This document shows positions 56,151 to 64,000 of a stretch of DNA of 64,000 nucleotides, piece after piece; positions within the stretch are counted from its first letter, which is position 1, and each line of letters opens with the position of its first letter. This DNA is from Lepus europaeus (Eukaryota > Chordata > Mammalia > Lagomorpha > Leporidae). The DNA lies in the NCBI RefSeq assembly GCF_033115175.1, contig NC_084827.1, forward strand, positions 177,383,401 to 177,447,400, read 5' to 3'. Position numbers and translations under genes: made by a program. The notes beneath the pieces are model-generated. The model made no database searches, had not been told where the DNA came from, and saw only the letters and a list, made by a program, of their open reading frames with translations.

Positions 56151-56944
56151 GGGTTTGCAACGCAGTTGACGGAGGTTCTTAGGAGATGCGGGAGTGCTCA
56201 AGGCGTGCCCGGCAGCACATGAGGGCCGTGCGAGTGTCTGGTGTCCTTACCATGAGGGCATGCAGGTGGGTGTGTGAGTCTGCAGCGCTCAGGGGCTGAG
56301 GGGAACTGGGACAGGCACGGAGCTGACGCTGAGTTCCCCCTCCCCCTCCTCTCCCCTGTGCCAGGACAGATGCCTATGGGGGCTGCAGGAGGGTCTCGGG
56401 GCTGGTCCTCCATGCCACCATCTCTCCCCTGGCGCGGGGCCTTTGTGGGTCACCCGAGGAGGTCCCTGCTGGTGAACTGGGTGTAGACGTAGCCCCTGCA
56501 TCCCCAGGAGAAGGCAGGCCGCCTTGAGCAGCGAGCTGGGTGTCTTTTGTTCCTAAGCAAATCTGGGTGCAAGAAGAGCACCGTGAATCCCCGCTGCCCG
56601 GGGGAGTGGGTCTGGCGACCAGGGTTGAAAGGGGGACCTGGACCCTGTGGACATCAGGGCAGGTGCTTTCGGCTCCGGCACTCTTGGTTCCGCTGTGGTT
56701 TGCCCCCCGGAGCACGCTGACTCTGCCGCTTCCACCTCTCAGAGCCAGGCTCCCCTGCGTGGTCCCTGTCCTTGCCTCTTCAGGCTTATGTTGGGTCCCA
56801 CTGGAAAACTGCCATGCACCCCCCTTCCGCTCCCTTTTCCCTGAAACCAGAACCAGGACTTCCTATAAATACTGCAGGTTGGACCGCTCCCTTGCTTCCC
56901 ACGGCCTGGGGCTAAAATCCTACTCCAGCGGCCCTTAAGCACAG
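56151..56944. other. intergenic DNA, no gene seen
   Basis: No supported exon or repeat. Confidence 0.4.
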
Positions 56945-57200
56945 GCAAATGCAGAAAATTAGTCATCAGGGAAATGCAAATCCAACGCATGGCGAGACGC
57001 CCCTGCATGTGCACCAGGAAGGCTGGCATCCAAGAGACACCGCGCCAAGAGCTGTGGGGACCGGGGAGCAAACGGAAACCTCCCACACTGCAGGGGAAAG
57101 TGGCAAATGGCAGAGGGGTTTGGGAAGTAGCTTCACAGTTGCTCAAAAAGTGAAACACAGCATTGCCATCCGACCCAGAAATTCCACTCCTAGGAATACT
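56945..57200 (+). mobile_element. LINE-1 ORF2 C-terminal fragment
   Basis: Decayed sense sequence. It has TAGTCATCAGGGAAATGCAAATCC and, near its end, CCATCCGACCCAGAAATTCCAC, both standard LINE-1 ORF2 blocks. Confidence 0.75.
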
Positions 57201-57202
57201 GT

Positions 57203-57510
57203 GGCGGCCTGCCATTGCGACAGCAGGTTAAGTCACTGTTCGAGACCCAGCATCCTACGTTGGCATGCCAGTTCCAGTCCTGGCTACTCTGCTTCCGATC
57301 CAGCTTCCTGCTAGTGTGCCTAGAAAGAGGGCCCAAGTGCTTGGGCCCTGCCACTCACTGAGGGGCCCAGACAGAGTTCCTGGCTCCCGGCTTCAGCCTG
57401 GCCCAGGCTTGCCTGTTGCAACCATTTGGGGAATGAACCAGCAGATCTCTCCCTCTCTCTTTGTCACTCTGTCTTTCAAATAAAGTAAATAAATCTTTTT
57501 TTAAAAAAGA
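57203..57510 (+). mobile_element. C-repeat SINE
   Basis: Sense copy from GGCGGCCTGCCATTGCGAC to AAATAAAGTAAATAAATC, inserted at the end of the LINE-1 fragment. Confidence 0.88.
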
Positions 57511-57539
57511 TAATAGAAAATGGAATTAGTAGACCATTT

Positions 57540-57700
57540 TATTCTGGTGCAAATTTAAAAAAAAATACGCATAGTTATTTTTATAGCACACATTTGAATT
57601 TTTTGAAGTTTCCCAATATGCATGGATTTCAACATTTTTTGCACCAAAACAAATTTTTAAATTTTATTTTCCACAAACTTTTTGAAGTACCCTCACACTC
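57540..57700. mobile_element. mariner-like MITE fragment
   Basis: It ends with TTTTCCACAAACTTTTTGAAG and TACCCTCA, the complement of the terminus seen at 24986 and 18238. The A/T-rich interior is partly repeated (GCATGGATTTCAACATTTTT). Confidence 0.5.
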
Positions 57701-57839
57701 CTAAGAGAGGTCCATGCAGCAGCCTGTATGCTTATGGTCAGCACAGCCAAAAACCGGACAGCACCCAGTGCACAGCAACCGAGGCCGGGGTGGGCATAAC
57801 CGGCGCCCTCCGGTTTGCACAGCTGAGGCAGTTGCACGA

Positions 57840-58060
57840 CTGCAGACTTTGTGAACCGCAGACATTCACTGCTCAGGTCTGGAGGCTGGGAAGTTCAAGA
57901 TCAAGGCCGGGGCACGTGGGTGTCTGGTGAGGGCCCAGCCGCTGCGCCCAAGGTGGCGCCCGCTACTTCATCCTCCTTCTCCCTTGGATGCTCATCCTTG
58001 AGGCACAGCTCCCTGGACACAGGCCCCTCCGGACTTAGGGGACCCATTTCACCACGAGGG
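57840..58060 (-). mobile_element. MaLR-type LTR fragment, antisense
   Basis: It has AGGTCTGGAGGCTGGGAAGTTC, AAGATCAAGGCCGGGGC and GGTGAGGGCCCAGCC in the order of a reversed MaLR LTR. Confidence 0.5.
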
Positions 58061-62010
<3,950 letters not shown>

Positions 62011-62311
62011 ACCCACGGAGAGTGCACGCAGGTGGGTCCCCTCGCTGCCCCCTCCTTCAGTGGCTACGGAGGCTTGCTTCCCGGCCCTGCCCCCTCCCCA
62101 TCACTGCTGCTGTCAGCCGAGAAGCCCCAGGAGGCCGGCTCCCCCTGGGCACCCCCAGAAAGGTGGGGAGCTCTTCCCCGGGCTGCCCTCTGCATAGTTC
62201 CGCCTGCCTGGTCCCCCATGCCCCAGCCCCCGGGCCAGTCCGTCCTTCTCCAGAGATGCTCACTAGGTTCCTGGGGAACGGCTTCACCCAAGATGGGAGC
62301 ACCCCCAAGAG

Positions 62312-62520
62312 GCGTGTGTGTGTGCACCTGGGTGTCTATGTGCATGTATCTGTGTGTCTTTGTACTCATGTGTGTCTGTGTGTCTACGTATCTTTGTGTG
62401 TGTGTCTTCATGTTTGTGTCCCTTGTCTGTGGGTCTGTACATGCATGTACCTCTATGTGTCTGTGTGCTCATGGGTGTGGGTCTTTGTGTGTCCTCATGT
62501 GTTTGTGTGTCTACGCTAAT
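62312..62520. repeat. TG-rich degenerate repeat
   Basis: Irregular TGTGTGTCT/GTGTGTGTCTT blocks over about 210 bases, resembling in reverse complement the array at 6165-6640 but less regular. Confidence 0.85.
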
Positions 62521-62899
62521 GTTGCAGAGCAGACATACCGGGGAATGGCTTTGCAGAGAGAGAGAGAGAGAGAGGCCGGGCCTGGGACAACGAAGCCAGC
62601 TCAAGTCACTGCCTCTACCAGGACCCGTGCGGCAAACACCACACCCTTGTGGGTGCGGCCTAAAGCTAAGGAATGGCATTCCTGCCCAGCGCTGGAGGCT
62701 GGAATCTGAAGTCAAGCTGTGGGGGCTGCTCCCTCCAAAGGCTGCGGGGAGGATCCTTCCTCACGATAGGATCCGGCTCCTGGGGTCTCCCCCTGTGTCA
62801 CTCTGGTCCCTGCCTGCGTCTTCCCACAGCCCTGCCCCCTTGGTTCTCCCTTCTGTCTCCTGTAGGACCTGTGTCACTGCACCTGGGGCCCTCGCCAAT

Positions 62900-63045
62900 A
62901 ATCCAGGCCGATTCCACCCCTCGAGATCCCACCCACACCTGCAAGGCCCTTTCTCCCAATATGGCCACGGTCACAGACGCTGGGGCTCAGCACCAGCACT
63001 TAGCTTTGGGGGCCACCGTGCAGCCCACTGTAGCCATTGCAAGTT
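62900..63045 (-). mobile_element. possible MaLR LTR fragment
   Basis: The plus strand has CCCAATATGGCCACGGTCACAG, then GCTTTGGGGGCCACCGTGCAG, resembling the complement of the 5' part of an MLT1 LTR. Confidence 0.4.
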
Positions 63046-63251
63046 CTTTTGTAGCCATGAGGTAGCCAAGGTGGGAGAGAAGCTGAGTGGACCCGAGAGT
63101 TCAGAACAGCGGAGGTGGGAGGGTTGAGGTTGTCCTGTGTCTGTGTGTGGACCTGCACTGGGGCACGGGGTCTTTGGTGACCTGAGAGCCACACAGAGCT
63201 GGAGGGGGAAGGGGCACTGTGCTGGCCCAGCTCTTCCTGTAAGAAAGAGCA

Positions 63252-63610
63252 GGGATAGAGTGGCGCTGTGGCGTAGCAGATAAAGCCACCGCCTGCAGTG
63301 CCTGCATCCCACATGGGCACGGGTTCGTGTCCCAGCTGCTCCACTTCTGATCCAGCTCCCTGCTAATGCGCCTAGGAAAGCAGCGGAGGGTAGCCCAAGT
63401 CCTTGGGCCCCTGCACCTACATGGGAGACCTGGAAGAAGCTCCTGGCTCCTGGCTTCGGATCAGCTCAGCTCTGGCCATTGTGACTATTTGGGGAGTGAT
63501 CCAGTGGATGGAAGATTCTCTCTCTCTTTCTCTCTCTCTCTCTGCCTCTGCCTCTCTGTAACTCTGCCTTATAAATAAATAAATAAATAAATAACTTTGA
63601 AAAAAAAAAG
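63252..63610 (+). mobile_element. C-repeat SINE, downstream of NEU2
   Basis: Sense copy, GAGTGGCGCTGTGGCGTAGC to (AAAT)n and poly(A). Its tail supplies AATAAA hexamers from 63574 on. Confidence 0.93.
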
Positions 63611-64000
63611 AAGCCTGTTCTTTGCTCCGGGGGGAGGGGGGGCTGGCATCTCGAGAGGAAGCTGGCATGGGGGGGGTGGGCACCTCTCTCACCCCTGGGG
63701 CTGTTCGGGAGCCTCGGTCACATGTCCCTTGGTCACATGTCCCTCTGTCAGTCAACACAACCCTCTGGAAGGCCCCCAATCGGAGACATCAAGGACCAGT
63801 CATGGCCCTTGCAGCCGTCTCTGTGTGGAAGAGTGTTTAGGTAGAATTTTAAGGTGTGAAGAGCTGGAGTCGTTGCTGGGTTCCTGGAGGGGTCCCCGGC
63901 CCTGGCATGGCTTTTCCAGTGGAGTTCTGGGAAGGCCCCTCTGCTCGGGGGATGCCCACCTGGTGTCTTCCAGAACGATTCGAGGGGAGCTGGCAGAGGG
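63611..64000. other. right-edge DNA, no feature seen
   Basis: No exon recognised. The next gene expected from the human order (INPP5D) is not visible. Confidence 0.4.

Larger units (their letters stand above)
62011..63251 (+). other. NEU2: NEU2 3' flank and probable 3' UTR
   Basis: By eye there is no AATAAA or ATTAAA from the stop codon up to the SINE at 63252. A TG-rich segment lies at 62312-62520, a (GA)n run at 62555-62573, and a possible MaLR LTR fragment at 62900-63045. Confidence 0.5.

Overview
The window is non-coding-rich mammalian nuclear DNA, almost certainly from a lagomorph and most likely rabbit. The main clue is more than thirty copies or fragments of the lagomorph C-repeat SINE (CSINE), together with LINE-1 3' ends, MaLR LTRs, MIR/L2 relics and mariner MITEs. 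It holds only two protein-coding loci that I can support, both recognised from remembered human orthologues.

Left part (1-9 kb): a single internal exon of NGEF (ephexin-1, a neuronal RhoGEF) lies on the minus strand at 8499-8835. It carries the start codon and the first 87 codons. Everything to its left is the following NGEF intron. DNA to its right is the preceding intron or upstream region; the first NGEF exon and promoter could not be located.

Middle (9-59 kb): no gene is seen. It is a patchwork of SINEs, LINE-1 pieces, LTRs and tandem arrays. The densest part is a nested stack at 22.7-28.2 kb: an old LINE-1 carrying a mariner MITE (itself carrying a SINE), two further SINEs and a younger 5'-truncated LINE-1 with perfect 17-bp target-site duplications. 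Tandem arrays include an AC/GT-rich array (6.2-6.6 kb), two ATCC tetranucleotide arrays (12.6-13.3 and 41.5-42.2 kb), a ~62-bp minisatellite (19.1-19.9 kb), three exact-period 77-bp units (36.9-37.1 kb) and a 2.6-kb GC-rich minisatellite of about 44 units (51.6-54.2 kb).

Right part (59-64 kb): the complete coding sequence of NEU2 (cytosolic sialidase-2) lies on the plus strand as two coding exons (59992-60192 and 61066-62010, 381 codons). All catalytic residues and two Asp boxes are present. NGEF on minus followed by NEU2 on plus matches the human 2q37.1 order as I remember it. The two genes are neighbours, not functional partners: NGEF acts in Eph receptor signalling to Rho GTPases, and NEU2 removes sialic acid from cytosolic glycoconjugates.

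I found no convincing new biological system. The most unusual structures are the LINE-1 inserted into the equivalent point of another LINE-1, the 2.6-kb minisatellite upstream of NEU2, and the 77-bp triplicate with a repeated ATCAAT core. All alignments were made by eye, so repeat boundaries are approximate unless target-site duplications are given.
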